64,000 nt of DNA, taken from NCBI RefSeq assembly GCF_000735345.1, contig NZ_JMPJ01000026.1, forward strand, positions 112,440 to 176,439, written 5' to 3'. Each line of letters starts with the position of its first letter. The stretch's first letter is position 1. Made by a program: the position numbers and the translations under genes. The notes under the pieces were generated by a model, which was not told the origin of the DNA, did not search any database, and saw only the letters and a list, made by a program, of their open reading frames with translations. Origin of the DNA: Ewingella americana ATCC 33852. GTDB taxonomy: Bacteria; Pseudomonadota; Gammaproteobacteria; Enterobacterales; Enterobacteriaceae. Shown one piece after another: positions 18,941-29,367 of this stretch.

Positions 18941-20082
18941 ACGCCCGCTCCCTGAGACGCGGTGCAGACGTAAAACGTCTCTTTCAGCCCGGTTTGCTCA
19001 GGGTATTCACGGGCCACCGCGCTGCGCACGTCGTCAACCAAAGATTCAGGAATCAGCGCCACGATACAGCCGCCGAAGCCGCCGCCGGTCATGCGCACCC
19101 CGCCGTTATCACCAATCACGTTTTTAACAATGTTCACCAGCTTGTCGATTGGTGGCACGGTGATTTCGAAGTCGTCGCGCATGGAGGCGTGAGATTCTGC
19201 CATCAGCAGGCCCATTTTCTTCAGGTCACCGGCAGCCAGAGCATCCGCCGCCGCCAAGGTGCGGGCATTTTCGGAAATAACATGGCGAGCGCGGCGGGAA
19301 ACCACCGGATCCAGCTCGTCAGCCACCACGTCAAACTGCTCTTGCGTCACGTCGCGCAGTGCTTTCACGCCAAAGAAGCGGGCGGCGGTTTCGCACTGCT
19401 CGCGACGCTGGTTGTATTCGCTGTCCACCAAACCGCGTTTCACATTGGAGTTGATGATCACCACCGCGGCGTCTTTTGGCATCGACACCGCGCGGGTTTC
19501 CAGCGAACGGCAGTCAATTAGCAGTGAGTGATCTTGCTTGCCGAGGGCGGAAATCAGCTGATCCATGATCCCGCAGTTACAGCCGACGAACTGGTTTTCA
19601 GCTTCCTGACCATTAAGCGCCAGCGCCACGCCGTCCAGCGGCAGGTCATACAATGATTTCAGTGCCTGACCGACTGCCACTTCCAGCGATGCCGACGAGC
19701 TAAGGCCCGCGCCCTGCGGCACGTTGCCGCTAATTACCATGTCCGCACCGGAGAAATCTTTGTTGCGCTGGAGCAGGTGTTTCACCACGCCGCGCACATA
19801 GTTGGCCCAAGGCAGAGTTTTGCTGCTCAGGATCGGATCGTCGAGGGAGAACAGGTCTTCCTGATTGTCGTAATCTGCCGCCACCACGCGGATCTGGCGG
19901 TCATTGCGCTGGGCGCAGGCGATCACCGTTTCATAATCAATGGCGCAAGGCAGCACAAAGCCGTCGTTATAATCGGTGTGCTCGCCAATCAGGTTAACGC
20001 GACCCGGTGCCTTGACAGTGATAGTCGCCGGGTAACCGAATTTCTGTTCGAAGATTTCTAAGGTTTTGTTTTTCAGACTCAT
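18934..20082 (-). CDS. galK: Galactokinase
   Basis: A 382-residue GHMP kinase that phosphorylates galactose with ATP. The galactokinase signature [15 protein letters not shown] is at residues 28-41, the ATP loop [14 protein letters not shown] follows, and the third motif is MTGGGFGGC. Two adjacent ATGs exist (20085 and 20082); I prefer 20082 because its spacing to GGAG is 7 bases and the product then aligns with E. coli. The first ATG overlaps the galT stop (ATGA). Confidence 0.95.
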   Translation of the reverse strand: MSLKNKTLEIFEQKFGYPATITVKAPGRVNLIGEHTDYNDGFVLPCAIDYETVIACAQRNDRQIRVVAADYDNQEDLFSLDDPILSSKTLPWANYVRGVVKHLLQRNKDFSGADMVISGNVPQGAGLSSSASLEVAVGQALKSLYDLPLDGVALALNGQEAENQFVGCNCGIMDQLISALGKQDHSLLIDCRSLETRAVSMPKDAAVVIINSNVKRGLVDSEYNQRREQCETAARFFGVKALRDVTQEQFDVVADELDPVVSRRARHVISENARTLAAADALAAGDLKKMGLLMAESHASMRDDFEITVPPIDKLVNIVKNVIGDNGGVRMTGGGFGGCIVALIPESLVDDVRSAVAREYPEQTGLKETFYVCTASQGAGVC

Positions 20083-21131
20083 CATTTCACTCCGGCTTCA
20101 CGATAGTGGACATCACTGACGGCGCGCAGGCGCTCGGCGGCTTGCTCAGCGGTCAGGTCGCGTTGGGTTTCGGCCAGCATTTCGTAGCCAACCATAAATT
20201 TACGCACCGACGCCGAACGAAGCAGCGGCGGATAGAAATGGGCGTGGAGCTGCCAGTGCGCGTGGTCGCCTTCGGTGAACGGCGCGCCGTGCCAACCCAT
20301 CGAGTAGGGGAAGGAGCACTGGAACAGGTTGTCGTAGCGGCTGGTGAGCTTTTTCAGCGCCAGCGCCAGATCACTGCGCTGGGCGTCGCTCAGCTCGGTG
20401 ATGCGCTGCACGTGGGCCTTGGGCAGCAGTAAGGTTTCGAACGGCCACGCCGCCCAATAAGGCACAACGGCCAGCCAGTGCTCGGTTTCCACCACGGTGC
20501 GGCTGCCGTCGGCTTGCTCACGCTTGGCGTAATCGAGCAACATCGGCGAACCCTGCTGTTGCAAGTATGCGCGCTGCAAACGGTCTTCGCGCTCGGCTTC
20601 GTTCGGCAGGAAGCTGTTGGCCCAAATTTGGCCGTGCGGGTGTGGGTTAGAGCAGCCCATGGCCGCGCCTTTGTTCTCAAAAACTTGCACCCACGGGTAG
20701 GTTTTCCCCAAGTCCGCACTCTGCTCTTGCCACGTTTTAACCACTTCTTCTAACGCGCTTAGCGACAGCTGCGGCAGCGTTTTACTGTGGTCTGGTGAGA
20801 AGCAGATAACCCGGCTGGTGCCGCGCGCGCTCTGAATACGCATCAGCGGATCGTCGCTTTCTGGCGCGAAAGGCGTGTCGGGCATCAGCGCGGCAAAGTC
20901 GTTAGTGAAGACGTGGGTGCCGTGGTAATCCGGGTTCACATCGCCGGTCACGCGGGTATTGCCCGGACAAAGGAAGCAGTCAGGATCATGCTGTGGCAGC
21001 GTCTCCTGCGACGGCGTTTCCTGCTGGCCTTGCCACGGACGTTTCGCCCGGTGCGGGCTGACCAAAATCCATTGGTCAGTCAGCGGGTTATAGCGTCGAT
21101 GTGGATGATCAATCGGGTTGAATTCTGACAT
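20082..21131 (-). CDS. galT: Galactose-1-phosphate uridylyltransferase
   Basis: A 349-residue HIT-superfamily enzyme of the Leloir pathway that transfers UMP from UDP-glucose to galactose 1-phosphate. The active site [10 protein letters not shown] contains the nucleophile His166, the same number as in E. coli, and Cys52 and Cys55 fit the zinc site. The start at 21131 ([15 protein letters not shown]) matches E. coli; an upstream in-frame start at 21203 would overlap the end of galE and is not supported. Confidence 0.96.
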   Translation of the reverse strand: MSEFNPIDHPHRRYNPLTDQWILVSPHRAKRPWQGQQETPSQETLPQHDPDCFLCPGNTRVTGDVNPDYHGTHVFTNDFAALMPDTPFAPESDDPLMRIQSARGTSRVICFSPDHSKTLPQLSLSALEEVVKTWQEQSADLGKTYPWVQVFENKGAAMGCSNPHPHGQIWANSFLPNEAEREDRLQRAYLQQQGSPMLLDYAKREQADGSRTVVETEHWLAVVPYWAAWPFETLLLPKAHVQRITELSDAQRSDLALALKKLTSRYDNLFQCSFPYSMGWHGAPFTEGDHAHWQLHAHFYPPLLRSASVRKFMVGYEMLAETQRDLTAEQAAERLRAVSDVHYREAGVK

Positions 21132-21166
21132 GTTAATTCCTTTATTCGGGCAGTAGCGCGCGACGA

Positions 21167-22183
21167 TTAGTCTGGGTAACCCTGCGGGTTTTTGGACTGC
21201 CACAACCAGGTATCGTTGGCCATATCTTCCAGCGTGCGGGTGACGCGCCAGTTCAGCTCATTAGCGGCTTTGCTTGGGTCAGCCCAGTAGGCTGGCAGGT
21301 CGCCATCGCGGCGCGGGGCGAAGTGGTACTTCACCGGCTTGCCGCAGGCTTTGCTGAAGGCATTAACCACTTCGAGCACGCTGTGGCCGAAGCCCGCGCC
21401 GAGGTTGTAAATATGCACGCCAGCGCGGTTATGCAGGGTTTTCATCGCGGCGATGTGGCCGTCGGCCAAGTCCACCACGTGGATGTAGTCGCGCACGCCG
21501 GTGCCGTCTTTGGTTGGGTAATCATTGCCGAAGATCGACAGGGATTCGCGGCGGCCCACGGCGACCTGTGCGATAAACGGCATCAGGTTGTTCGGGATGC
21601 CCTGCGGGTCTTCGCCCATCAAACCTGACGGATGCGCACCCACCGGGTTGAAGTAACGCAGCAGGGTGATGCTCCAGTCCGGCTCGGCGCGCTGCACGTC
21701 TTGCAGAATTTGTTCCACCATCAGCTTGCTGCGGCCATACGGGCTGGAAGGGTTGCCGGTCGGGAAGTTTTCGACATAAGGGGTCTTTGGCTGGTCGCCA
21801 TAAACCGTGGCGGAAGAGCTGAAAATCAGGTTCTTAACGCCCGCATCGCGCATGGCTTCTACCAGTACCAGCGTGCCGCTCACGTTATTGTCGTAATAGG
21901 CCAGCGGCTTGGCGACGGATTCCCCCACGGCTTTCCAGCCAGCAAAGTGAATCACCGAATGCACGGCGTGCTCGCTGAAAATCTTATCGAGGATGGCGCG
22001 ATCGCGGATATCGCCCTGATAGAACAGTGGCGTTTTGCCACTCAGCGTGGTGATTCGCTCGAGGACGCTGGCTTTGCTGTTGTGCAGGTTATCTAAAATG
22101 ATTGGCGTATAACCTGCTTCAATCAATTGCACGCAGGTATGACTGCCAATGTAACCGCTACCACCCGTAACTAAGACGTACAT
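21167..22183 (-). CDS. galE: UDP-glucose 4-epimerase
   Basis: A 338-residue short-chain dehydrogenase-type epimerase. The NAD-binding motif GGSGYIG is at residues 7-13 and the catalytic Ser124, Tyr149 and Lys153 occupy the same positions as in E. coli. It interconverts UDP-galactose and UDP-glucose, needed both for galactose use and for envelope sugars. First gene of the operon, with a GalR/GalS operator about 175 bases upstream. Confidence 0.97.
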   Translation of the reverse strand: MYVLVTGGSGYIGSHTCVQLIEAGYTPIILDNLHNSKASVLERITTLSGKTPLFYQGDIRDRAILDKIFSEHAVHSVIHFAGWKAVGESVAKPLAYYDNNVSGTLVLVEAMRDAGVKNLIFSSSATVYGDQPKTPYVENFPTGNPSSPYGRSKLMVEQILQDVQRAEPDWSITLLRYFNPVGAHPSGLMGEDPQGIPNNLMPFIAQVAVGRRESLSIFGNDYPTKDGTGVRDYIHVVDLADGHIAAMKTLHNRAGVHIYNLGAGFGHSVLEVVNAFSKACGKPVKYHFAPRRDGDLPAYWADPSKAANELNWRVTRTLEDMANDTWLWQSKNPQGYPD

Positions 22184-22358
22184 AATTGCTCCCTGAGAGT
22201 CATGTTGAGCTTAAGATACCATGCAGCGAGGCTGAAAAAGGTGATCTAGGCTCAAGTTCATGGAATCGCTTACATCACAGTCTAGCACCTGTATCCGCCT
22301 TAATACAGCGGGGCGCGCAGTGGCAGGATTATGGGCAGGGAAGCAGAGAAGGCGTGGT

Positions 22359-22374
22359 GTGTAATCGTTTACAC
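22359..22374. promoter_or_regulatory. GalR/GalS operator of the gal operon
   Basis: GTGTAATCGTTTACAC fits the 16-base gal operator consensus GTGKAANCGNTTNCAC. It lies upstream of galE in the galE-modF intergenic region. E. coli uses two operators; I saw only this clear one, and no strong internal operator in galE. Confidence 0.8.
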
Positions 22375-22383
22375 TTGAATGAA

Positions 22384-22415
22384 TTCCCCAAATAGCGCGA
22401 TGACTATTTGGGGAA
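22384..22415 (-). terminator. Hairpin after modF, probable terminator
   Basis: A perfect 12 bp stem (TTCCCCAAATAG / CTATTTGGGGAA) with an 8-base loop lies 11 bases after the modF stop codon. The T-tract on the minus side is short, so efficiency is uncertain. It also separates modF from the gal operator. Confidence 0.55.
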
Positions 22416-22426
22416 GAGAGGCGTTT

Positions 22427-23896
22427 TTACTTCAAAGCATCGAGCTGATAACGGTAGATATTGCCATCAGGCACGAAGGAGAGGCGATGGGTGATGCACT
22501 CCGGCGCGTCTTCAGCATGGTGCGAGACAAACAGCAGCTGGGTGTCGCCCTCGCTAATCAGCACGTCGACAAAGCGGCGCACCAGTTGGCGGTTAATCGG
22601 GTCAAGCCCTTGTAGCGGCTCATCGAGGATTAACAGCGCCGGGTGTTTCACTAATCCGCGGGCAATCAGCGCCAGTCGCTGCTGGCCCCATGACAGGCTG
22701 TGGAATGGCGTATCGCCTTTGCTGCCGCCCAAGCCGAGCAGGTCGAGCCACTGGTTAGTGAGGAACAGCTGGCGGTCAGACACGGCCTGATAAATGCCGA
22801 TAGAGTCGAAGAAGCCCGAGGTGATGACGTTGCGCACGCTGGAGCTGACGCGATAGTCGAGATGCAGGCTGCTGCTGACATAACCGATGTGGCGTTTGAT
22901 GTCCCAGATGGTTTCGCCCGATCCGCGACGGCGGCCAAACAGCGTCAGGTCATTGCTGTAGCCCTGCGGGTGGTCGCCGGTGATCAGGCTCAGCAGGGTA
23001 GATTTACCCGCGCCGTTCTCGCCGACGATTTGCCAATGCTGGCCCTGATCCACTTGCCAGCTCAGGCCGTGCAGGATAGGGCGGTCATTATATTCCACCA
23101 CGCCGTTACGCAGAATAATCAGCGGGCCATCGGCGGGGCGCACGCGCTGTGCCGGGTCTTCCGGCTCAGGCAGCGCCATACCCTGCAGGTTTTCACTGTG
23201 TGCCAACTGGGCCACCAGCGCGTCCGCCATCACTTGTTCGCGCGGGCCAATGGTCGCCAGCGTGCAGTCGGCCAAAACGCCCACGTGCTGAACAAACGGT
23301 GGAATATCGTCGAAACGGTTTAGCACCAGCACCAGCGTCTGCCCCTGCTGGGCGAGTCCGGCCAGCAGCTCGGCTAACTGCGCGCGGGCATTGACGTCCA
23401 GCCCGTCGAAAGGCTCATCCAATACCAGCAAATCGGGTTGCTGCATCAATACCTGACAGAGCAGCGTCTTACGGGTTTCCCCGGTGGAGAGGTATTTGAA
23501 GCGGCGGTCGAGCAGCTTGGTAATGCCAAACTGCGCGGCGAGCGTGGCGCAGCGCTGCGGGTCTTTCACCTGCTCTTGGATTATCTCGGCGGCGGTGCGG
23601 CCGGTGTCGTCTTCATCCGGGCTAAGCAGGTCGGTGTTATTGCGCTGCCACTCTTCTTCTACCAGCTTTTGAAGCTGTTCGAATGACAGGCGCACAATGT
23701 TGTGAAAATCGCCGTGGCTTTCACCTTGCAGTTGGACCAGTTCGCTTGCCAGAGCACGTGCCAGCGCCGATTTCCCACTGCCGTTGGAACCAACAAAGGC
23801 CCAGCTTTCGCCTTGTTGAATGCGTAAATCAGAAAGAGTAAGGGTGCGGGTGTCGCTCAGGCGGAAAACGCCCTGCGAGATATGCAACGAAGCCAT
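22427..23896 (-). CDS. modF: Tandem ABC ATPase ModF
   Basis: A 489-residue protein with two fused ABC ATPase domains. The first carries Walker A GSNGSGKS (about 36-43) and Walker B LLVLDEPFDGL; the second carries GENGAGKS and LLILDEPLQGLDP. It has no membrane segments. In E. coli ModF follows modE; its exact role is unresolved, though it has been linked to molybdenum metabolism and photorepair. Here a 124-base gap separates it from modE. Confidence 0.93.
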   Translation of the reverse strand: MASLHISQGVFRLSDTRTLTLSDLRIQQGESWAFVGSNGSGKSALARALASELVQLQGESHGDFHNIVRLSFEQLQKLVEEEWQRNNTDLLSPDEDDTGRTAAEIIQEQVKDPQRCATLAAQFGITKLLDRRFKYLSTGETRKTLLCQVLMQQPDLLVLDEPFDGLDVNARAQLAELLAGLAQQGQTLVLVLNRFDDIPPFVQHVGVLADCTLATIGPREQVMADALVAQLAHSENLQGMALPEPEDPAQRVRPADGPLIILRNGVVEYNDRPILHGLSWQVDQGQHWQIVGENGAGKSTLLSLITGDHPQGYSNDLTLFGRRRGSGETIWDIKRHIGYVSSSLHLDYRVSSSVRNVITSGFFDSIGIYQAVSDRQLFLTNQWLDLLGLGGSKGDTPFHSLSWGQQRLALIARGLVKHPALLILDEPLQGLDPINRQLVRRFVDVLISEGDTQLLFVSHHAEDAPECITHRLSFVPDGNIYRYQLDALK

Positions 23897-24020
23897 GTCT
23901 CATCCATAAATTGCAGTGATATTATTTTCTTAGAGATAATCCCGGAAGAAAATGAAGTCAATTGACGATTCTGCAAACTGTCAAATCTTATTGTGCAAGA
24001 TTCTGATAGATAAGCTTTTT

Positions 24021-24803
24021 CTAGCACAGCGTGGCAATGATCGCCTTGTCGTCTTCAAATTCAGCGAACACATTTTGGCCTTCGGTTAATGACAGTTGTA
24101 TGACATTGGCATTGGGTACCGTGGCGCAGAGGATGTCGCCACCGGCCAGCTGTACCAGCACTTCGCTGTTGTCTTTGCCCTGCTGAATGCTTTGAATCGC
24201 CCCCGGCAAAGAGTTATCGGCGTGGGTGGCTTCGGTGCGCAGGTTGACCCACGGGGCTTTAATCAGCACCAACACCTCTTTGCCCGGCGTCAGGGCCAGC
24301 CGGTCGGCGCTCTGCTCGGTCAACGCTACGCGAATGCGGGTGGTGCCATCATTGAGCAGCACTTCAATATGCTGCTGGACGGAGAGATGGTCGCGCTCAA
24401 CCACTTTGCCAAAGAACTGGTTACGGGCGCTGGTTTGCAGAGAAAAGCGCGAAATGGCGGCCAGTAGGCTGTCGAGGGGCAGGGAGTCATCCTTCAGCAC
24501 GTCAAAAGCTTTTTGCTGGATTTTTGCCAGCAGATCATAGAGTTGCAACAGTCGCTCGCCGTAGCGGGTGATCAGCGCGCCGCCGCCGCCTTTGCCGCCG
24601 GTACTGCGTTCAACCAGCACCTCGTCGGCCAGCTGGTTCATTTCATTAATCGCATCCCAAGCGCTTTTATAGCTAATGCCCGCCAGCTTGGCGCCCTGAC
24701 TGATCGAACCCGTCACCTTGATCTGCTTTAAGAGTTCAATTCGACGCGGATCGGCGAACAGCTTTTGCTGTAATTTCAGGGTTAATAAGATTTCAGCTTG
24801 CAT
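24021..24803 (-). CDS. modE: Molybdate-responsive regulator ModE
   Basis: A 260-residue regulator with an N-terminal winged helix-turn-helix (about 20-85, GSISQGAKLAGISYKSAWDAINEMN) and a C-terminal pair of Mop domains that bind molybdate. Molybdate-bound ModE represses modABC and activates molybdoenzyme genes. A ModE-type operator is visible in front of modA about 530 bases away. Confidence 0.96.
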   Translation of the reverse strand: MQAEILLTLKLQQKLFADPRRIELLKQIKVTGSISQGAKLAGISYKSAWDAINEMNQLADEVLVERSTGGKGGGGALITRYGERLLQLYDLLAKIQQKAFDVLKDDSLPLDSLLAAISRFSLQTSARNQFFGKVVERDHLSVQQHIEVLLNDGTTRIRVALTEQSADRLALTPGKEVLVLIKAPWVNLRTEATHADNSLPGAIQSIQQGKDNSEVLVQLAGGDILCATVPNANVIQLSLTEGQNVFAEFEDDKAIIATLC

Positions 24804-24996
24804 GTGGGGTTCCTTTGAATGCGTTTCAGCTATTGTCGCCTATCCTCTAACTGACATATAGCAGTGTGAAGGCTTTTTGCGGGGCTAAGTTGGTTAAAAG
24901 CTAAAGTATTCTGCTGTTATGGCTGCTATTATCGACAACAGTAATGCTTTTAACACCGCCACTTGGGCGCGTGTCAGCCAGTTAAGTGAGGCTATC

Positions 24997-25173
24997 ATGT
25001 TAGAACTTTTAGGAAGTTTGATTTTTGCCGTGGTCATGGTGCCTATCTTCATCGCCGTGATCCTTGGGCTGATTTGGGGATTGGGCGAAGTGTTCAACGT
25101 GCTTTCCAATATCGGTCACTCTAAAGAGAGCCGTAATCAGCAGCAACAAGCGCAGCAACAGCAGCATCGTTAA
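24997..25173 (+). CDS. acrZ: AcrAB-TolC accessory small protein AcrZ
   Basis: A 58-residue protein, single transmembrane helix (about 7-29), starting [20 protein letters not shown], very close to the 49-residue E. coli AcrZ (YbhT). The Gln-rich C-terminal tail is longer. AcrZ binds AcrB and alters its substrate preference. ATG 24997 has a GAGG site; an in-frame ATG at 24919 would add 26 residues without family support. Placed between modE and modA as in E. coli. Confidence 0.92.
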   Translation: MLELLGSLIFAVVMVPIFIAVILGLIWGLGEVFNVLSNIGHSKESRNQQQQAQQQQHR

Positions 25174-25198
25174 CGCTGGTGGCAAAATTCTCTAAAGG

Positions 25199-25224
25199 AC
25201 CCGATTTTCACATCGGGTTTTTTT
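25199..25224 (+). terminator. Rho-independent terminator after acrZ
   Basis: An ACCCGAT / ATCGGGT stem with a 6-base loop is followed by a run of seven T. It separates acrZ from modABC. Confidence 0.9.
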
Positions 25225-25336
25225 ATATCTTTATTACGCCGATCACTGTTATTCGACCTTTCTTTATATCCCAGATCAAAAACCTTTAAGTTCCTCAAAG
25301 CCCTGCCGATAAATCGAATGACAAGACTGTTTTCCA

Positions 25337-25360
25337 CGCTATATTAACGCCTATATAACG
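25337..25360. promoter_or_regulatory. ModE operator in front of modA
   Basis: The imperfect dyad CGCTATAT-N7-TATATAACG resembles the E. coli ModE operator at modA (CGTTATAT-type half-sites). It ends 28 bases before the modA start, where binding would block transcription when molybdate is ample. Confidence 0.72.
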
Positions 25361-25388
25361 ATGCGTTCTATCAACGAGGAAACATAAT

Positions 25389-26162
25389 ATGAATACTTCT
25401 TGGGGTAAATTAATCGCCGGTTCCGTGCTGGTGGCGGGTCTGGTGACTCAGGCGCAGGCTGCGGATAAAGTCACGGTGTTTGCCGCCGCTTCGCTGACCA
25501 ACGCGATGCAGGACATTGCCGCCCAGTATCAGAAAGAGAAGGGCGTGCAGGTCGTCTCTTCCTTTGCTTCTTCCTCAACGCTGGCTCGCCAGATTGAGCA
25601 GGGCGCGCCAGCAGACCTGTTTATTTCTGCTGATCAGCAGTGGATGGATTACAGCATCAGCAAGCAGCAAATTGTTGAAAATACTCGCTATACTCTGCTG
25701 GGTAACGAGCTGGTGCTGGTAGCGGCGAAAGCCAGTAAAATCGACAACGTCGAGATTGATGATAAAACCCAGTGGACCAAGCTGTTAGGGGATAGCCGCC
25801 TTGCGGTGGGCGACCCTGACCACGTTCCGGCGGGCATTTATGCCAAAGAAGCCCTGCAAAAACTGGGTGCCTGGAGCACGCTTGAGCCGAAACTGGCGCG
25901 CGCCAGCGATGTTCGCGGCGCATTGGCTTTAGTCGAGCGTGAAGAAGCCCCGCTGGGGATTGTTTATGGCTCAGACGCCATTGCCAGTAAAAAAGTAAAA
26001 GTGGTTGGCACCTTCCCGGCACCCAGCCACAAGCCGGTCGAATACCCAATGGCCATTGTTAAAGACCACGAAAAGCCTGAAGTTCGCGCGTTTTATGACT
26101 ATCTGAAAACGCCTGCGGCCTCAGCCATTTTCAAACAATATGGATTTGCGCCCAAAGAATGA
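25389..26162 (+). CDS. modA: Molybdate-binding periplasmic protein ModA
   Basis: A 257-residue solute-binding protein with a signal peptide (1-24, ending AQA) and the conserved start of the mature protein, ADKVTVFAAASLTNAMQDIA. It captures molybdate and delivers it to ModBC. First gene of modABC; its stop overlaps the modB start by 4 bases. Confidence 0.96.
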   Translation: MNTSWGKLIAGSVLVAGLVTQAQAADKVTVFAAASLTNAMQDIAAQYQKEKGVQVVSSFASSSTLARQIEQGAPADLFISADQQWMDYSISKQQIVENTRYTLLGNELVLVAAKASKIDNVEIDDKTQWTKLLGDSRLAVGDPDHVPAGIYAKEALQKLGAWSTLEPKLARASDVRGALALVEREEAPLGIVYGSDAIASKKVKVVGTFPAPSHKPVEYPMAIVKDHEKPEVRAFYDYLKTPAASAIFKQYGFAPKE

Positions 26163-26848
26163 TGTTGAGTGAATATGAGTGGCAGGCGGTACTTTTAAGT
26201 CTGAAGGTGTCCAGTCTGGCCGTAGTGTGCAGCTTGCCGCTTGGTATTCTGATGGCGTGGGTGTTGGTCCGCTGCCGTTTTCCCGGCAAATCCCTGCTCG
26301 ACAGTATTATCCACTTGCCACTGGTGCTGCCGCCGGTGGTGATTGGCTATTTGCTGCTGGTGGTGATGGGGCGACGCGGGGTGGTGGGCGAATGGCTCTA
26401 CCACTGGTTTGGCTTCAGCTTTAGCTTCAGTTGGCACGGCGCGGTACTGGCCTCGGCGGTGGTGGCATTTCCGCTGATGGTGCGCGCTATCCGGCTGGCG
26501 CTGGAGGCGGTAGACACCAAACTGGAGCTGGCCGCCCGCACGCTCGGCGCGTCACCATGGCGCGTCTTCTTCACCATCACGCTGCCTCTCTCGGTGCCGG
26601 GGATCATCGTCGGCATCGTGCTGGCCTTCGCCCGCTCCCTTGGTGAATTTGGCGCCACCATCACGTTTGTCTCCAACATTCCCGGCGAAACCCGCACCAT
26701 TCCGTTGGCGATGTACACCCTGATTGAAACACCCGGCGCAGAAGGCGCGGCGGCGCGGCTCTGCGTGCTGGCGATCATTCTGTCACTGGCTTCCTTAATG
26801 ATTTCCGACTGGCTGGCGAAACGCAGCCGCATTCGGCTGGGGGGTTGA
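26159..26848 (+). CDS. modB: Molybdate ABC transporter permease ModB
   Basis: A 229-residue inner-membrane permease, equal to E. coli ModB in length, with five to six transmembrane helices and the EAA loop [22 protein letters not shown] that contacts ModC. The start at 26159 overlaps the modA stop (ATGA). Confidence 0.96.
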   Translation: MMLSEYEWQAVLLSLKVSSLAVVCSLPLGILMAWVLVRCRFPGKSLLDSIIHLPLVLPPVVIGYLLLVVMGRRGVVGEWLYHWFGFSFSFSWHGAVLASAVVAFPLMVRAIRLALEAVDTKLELAARTLGASPWRVFFTITLPLSVPGIIVGIVLAFARSLGEFGATITFVSNIPGETRTIPLAMYTLIETPGAEGAAARLCVLAIILSLASLMISDWLAKRSRIRLGG

Positions 26849-27909
26849 TGTTAGAACTCGACTTCAGCCAGCAGCTTGGCGATCTGACCCTACAGGTGAC
26901 GCAAAACCTGCCTGCGCAAGGCATCACGGCGATTTTCGGCCTGTCCGGCGCGGGGAAAACCTCACTGATTAACGCCATAGGCGGGCTGACAAAGCCTGAT
27001 GCCGGGCGCATAGCGCTCAACAATCGGCCACTGTTCGACGCCGAAAAAGGCATCTGTCTGCCGCCGGAAAAACGCCGCATTGGCTATGTATTTCAGGACG
27101 CGCGCCTATTCCCGCACTATCGGGTGCAGGGCAATTTGCAGTACGGCATGGCGGCCTCGATGCGCGGGCAGTTCGACAGCATTGTGGCGCTGCTTGGCAT
27201 TGGGCCACTGCTCAACCGTTTCCCGCTGACGCTCTCCGGTGGCGAAAAGCAGCGGGTGGCGATTGGCCGCGCCTTGCTCACCGCCCCTGAAATTCTGCTG
27301 ATGGACGAGCCGCTGGCGGCGCTGGATTTACCGCGCAAACGCGAGCTGATGCCTTATCTGGAGAAGCTGGCGAAAGAGGTCAATATCCCGATTCTCTACG
27401 TCACCCACAGTCTGGATGAGATCCTGCGTCTGGCCGAGAAAGTGCTGGTGCTGGATAACGGCAGCGTGCTGGCGATGGGTGATTTGGAAGAGGTGTGGGC
27501 CAGCAATATCATGCGCCCGTGGCTGCCGCGCGAGGAGCAAAGCAGCGTGCTGAACGTCAGCGTGCTAGAGCATCATCCGCGCTACGATATGACCGCCTTG
27601 GCTATCGGCGATCAGCGCCTGTGGATTGGCAAAGTGGATGCCGCCGAAGGCACCTCGATGCGCGTGCGCGTCAACGCCGCCGACGTCTCGCTGGTGCTGC
27701 AACCCACCGCCAACAACAGCAGCATTCGCAACATTCTGCCCGCCAAGGTGCTGGAGTGTCTGGAGATAGGCTCTCAGGTGGAAGTGAAGCTGGCCATGGC
27801 CGATCACATCATCTGGGCGCGCATCACTCCGTGGGCCCGAGATGAGCTAATGATCCGCCCCGGCCAGTGGCTCTATGCGCAGATCAAGAGTGTGTCGCTG
27901 AGTCGATAA
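26848..27909 (+). CDS. modC: Molybdate ABC transporter ATPase ModC
   Basis: A 353-residue ATPase: Walker [10 protein letters not shown], signature [15 protein letters not shown], Walker [12 protein letters not shown], and a C-terminal Mop domain (about 290-350). It powers molybdate import. I start at ATG 26848, overlapping the modB stop by one base (TGATG); the in-frame TTG at 26845 is less likely. Confidence 0.96.
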   Translation: MLELDFSQQLGDLTLQVTQNLPAQGITAIFGLSGAGKTSLINAIGGLTKPDAGRIALNNRPLFDAEKGICLPPEKRRIGYVFQDARLFPHYRVQGNLQYGMAASMRGQFDSIVALLGIGPLLNRFPLTLSGGEKQRVAIGRALLTAPEILLMDEPLAALDLPRKRELMPYLEKLAKEVNIPILYVTHSLDEILRLAEKVLVLDNGSVLAMGDLEEVWASNIMRPWLPREEQSSVLNVSVLEHHPRYDMTALAIGDQRLWIGKVDAAEGTSMRVRVNAADVSLVLQPTANNSSIRNILPAKVLECLEIGSQVEVKLAMADHIIWARITPWARDELMIRPGQWLYAQIKSVSLSR

Positions 27910-27982
27910 CACCCGATTGCTTGCAAATTGAGCCAAAGCAGAACATCATTCATCTCAATAATTCAATTTTTTGAGGTGAAAG

Positions 27983-29347
27983 ATGAAGGTCAAACGTCCT
28001 CCTAAGCTGCTCGCCGTGGGTGAAATCCCCGGCGACGCGCTGACCGCCACCTTTCCCCTCGTCTCTATGCTCAATGAAAAGGGCCAATATCTGCATTGGG
28101 ATGCGCTACGGCATCGCGTTCCTGCGGGCATTAATCCGCAAATCTTCTGGTCACTCACCACCATGGTGCGTCGCGCCAACGGACGATTGCTGACCCTTAA
28201 TGGTTACGATTTCAACCAGTTGGCTTTCCTCAATATCACCCCGCAGATGCAGCAAACTATTTCGATGGTCGATAGGCTGGCGACCTCGGGCGGCGAGAGC
28301 GAGCTGCTTGAGCCACTTTTCGCCTCGCGCCACCTGCTCGAGGAGTTGCGCGCTGAAGAGTCAATTTCATCCAGCCAGCTAGAAGGGGCGGCTACCACCA
28401 GTCGCGTCGCGCTGGAGATGATTAAAGTCAATCGCGCGCCGCGAGATGAGAGCGAAAAAATGATCATGGGGAATTTCCACATGATGGAGTACGTCAATGC
28501 TCATTGTTCAGAAGATCTCAGTTTGGCCAATTTTAAGGAGCTACACGCCATTGCCGTGGGGGAGATTAATGACCAAAAATATCGTCCCGGAGAATTTCGC
28601 CATTCAGACGACGTGGTGGTGGCGGATGTTCAGAATGAGATCATTCATCACCCGCCGACCTATACCGAGGTCGAACTCAGGCTGTCGCTGTTATTCCAAT
28701 GGGCCAACAAACCCCATGAGCGGCTGGAGGGGAAAGAGTATCTTCATCCGTTAATCAAAGCCTGCATCCTGCATTTCATGATTGGGTTTATTCACCCGTT
28801 CAATGACGGCAATGGCCGCGCGGCGAGGGCGCTGTTCTACTGGTATATGCTGCGCTGCGGCTATTCAGCCTTCCGCCATATCTCCATCAGCAAGCTGCTG
28901 AAAAACGCCTCGACGGCCTACGCCAAGTCCTATTGTTACTCCGAGACGGATGACATGGATTTGACTTATTTCGTTGATTATCAATGCGGCATTGTCGGGC
29001 GGGCTTTGAATGAGTACGTGGATTACATTCACCATATGGTGAAGGTGCGGGCCGAGCTCAATGCGTTTTTGTATGAGTCGGAGATTGGCGCGACATTAAA
29101 CGAGCGGCAGAAAAACCTGCTCAACGTGGCTTTTGCGCGGCCAGAAAATATCTTTACCGTGGCGGAAGTCAGAGAGCGGCTGGGCGTGTCGGACAACACG
29201 GCCAGAAAGGATTTGACTGTCTTGGCGGAGCTGGGTTTATTGCGCACCCACAAAGATGGCAAAGAGACGGTGTACGTCTCGCCAAAAAGCCTGCCGCAGG
29301 TCAGTCAGTGGAAAAATCAGGCACGGCCCAAAGGCAGTGCCTGGTAA
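27983..29347 (+). CDS. Fic family protein, class II, with C-terminal winged helix
   Basis: A 454-residue Fic-domain protein. The catalytic motif HPFNDGNGRA is complete (271-280), with the lysine/His-bearing helix before it. The inhibitory motif S-x3-E-G lies upstream of the Fic core (S130 to E134-G135), which defines class II Fic proteins and autoinhibition by Glu134. A winged-helix-like region follows at about 375-435. Fic enzymes usually transfer AMP to protein hydroxyls; the target here is unknown. No antitoxin gene adjoins. It starts 73 bases after modC with a GAGGTG site and converges on ybhA, 20 bases away. E. coli has no gene here. Confidence 0.9.
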   Translation: MKVKRPPKLLAVGEIPGDALTATFPLVSMLNEKGQYLHWDALRHRVPAGINPQIFWSLTTMVRRANGRLLTLNGYDFNQLAFLNITPQMQQTISMVDRLATSGGESELLEPLFASRHLLEELRAEESISSSQLEGAATTSRVALEMIKVNRAPRDESEKMIMGNFHMMEYVNAHCSEDLSLANFKELHAIAVGEINDQKYRPGEFRHSDDVVVADVQNEIIHHPPTYTEVELRLSLLFQWANKPHERLEGKEYLHPLIKACILHFMIGFIHPFNDGNGRAARALFYWYMLRCGYSAFRHISISKLLKNASTAYAKSYCYSETDDMDLTYFVDYQCGIVGRALNEYVDYIHHMVKVRAELNAFLYESEIGATLNERQKNLLNVAFARPENIFTVAEVRERLGVSDNTARKDLTVLAELGLLRTHKDGKETVYVSPKSLPQVSQWKNQARPKGSAW

Positions 29348-29367
29348 GTCAGGCCTAAGCTTGCCGA

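Noticed and set aside
22236-22262. Possible CRP site upstream of galE (GGTGATCTAGGCTCA)
   Set aside because: Only one half-site resembles TGTGA and the symmetry is poor.
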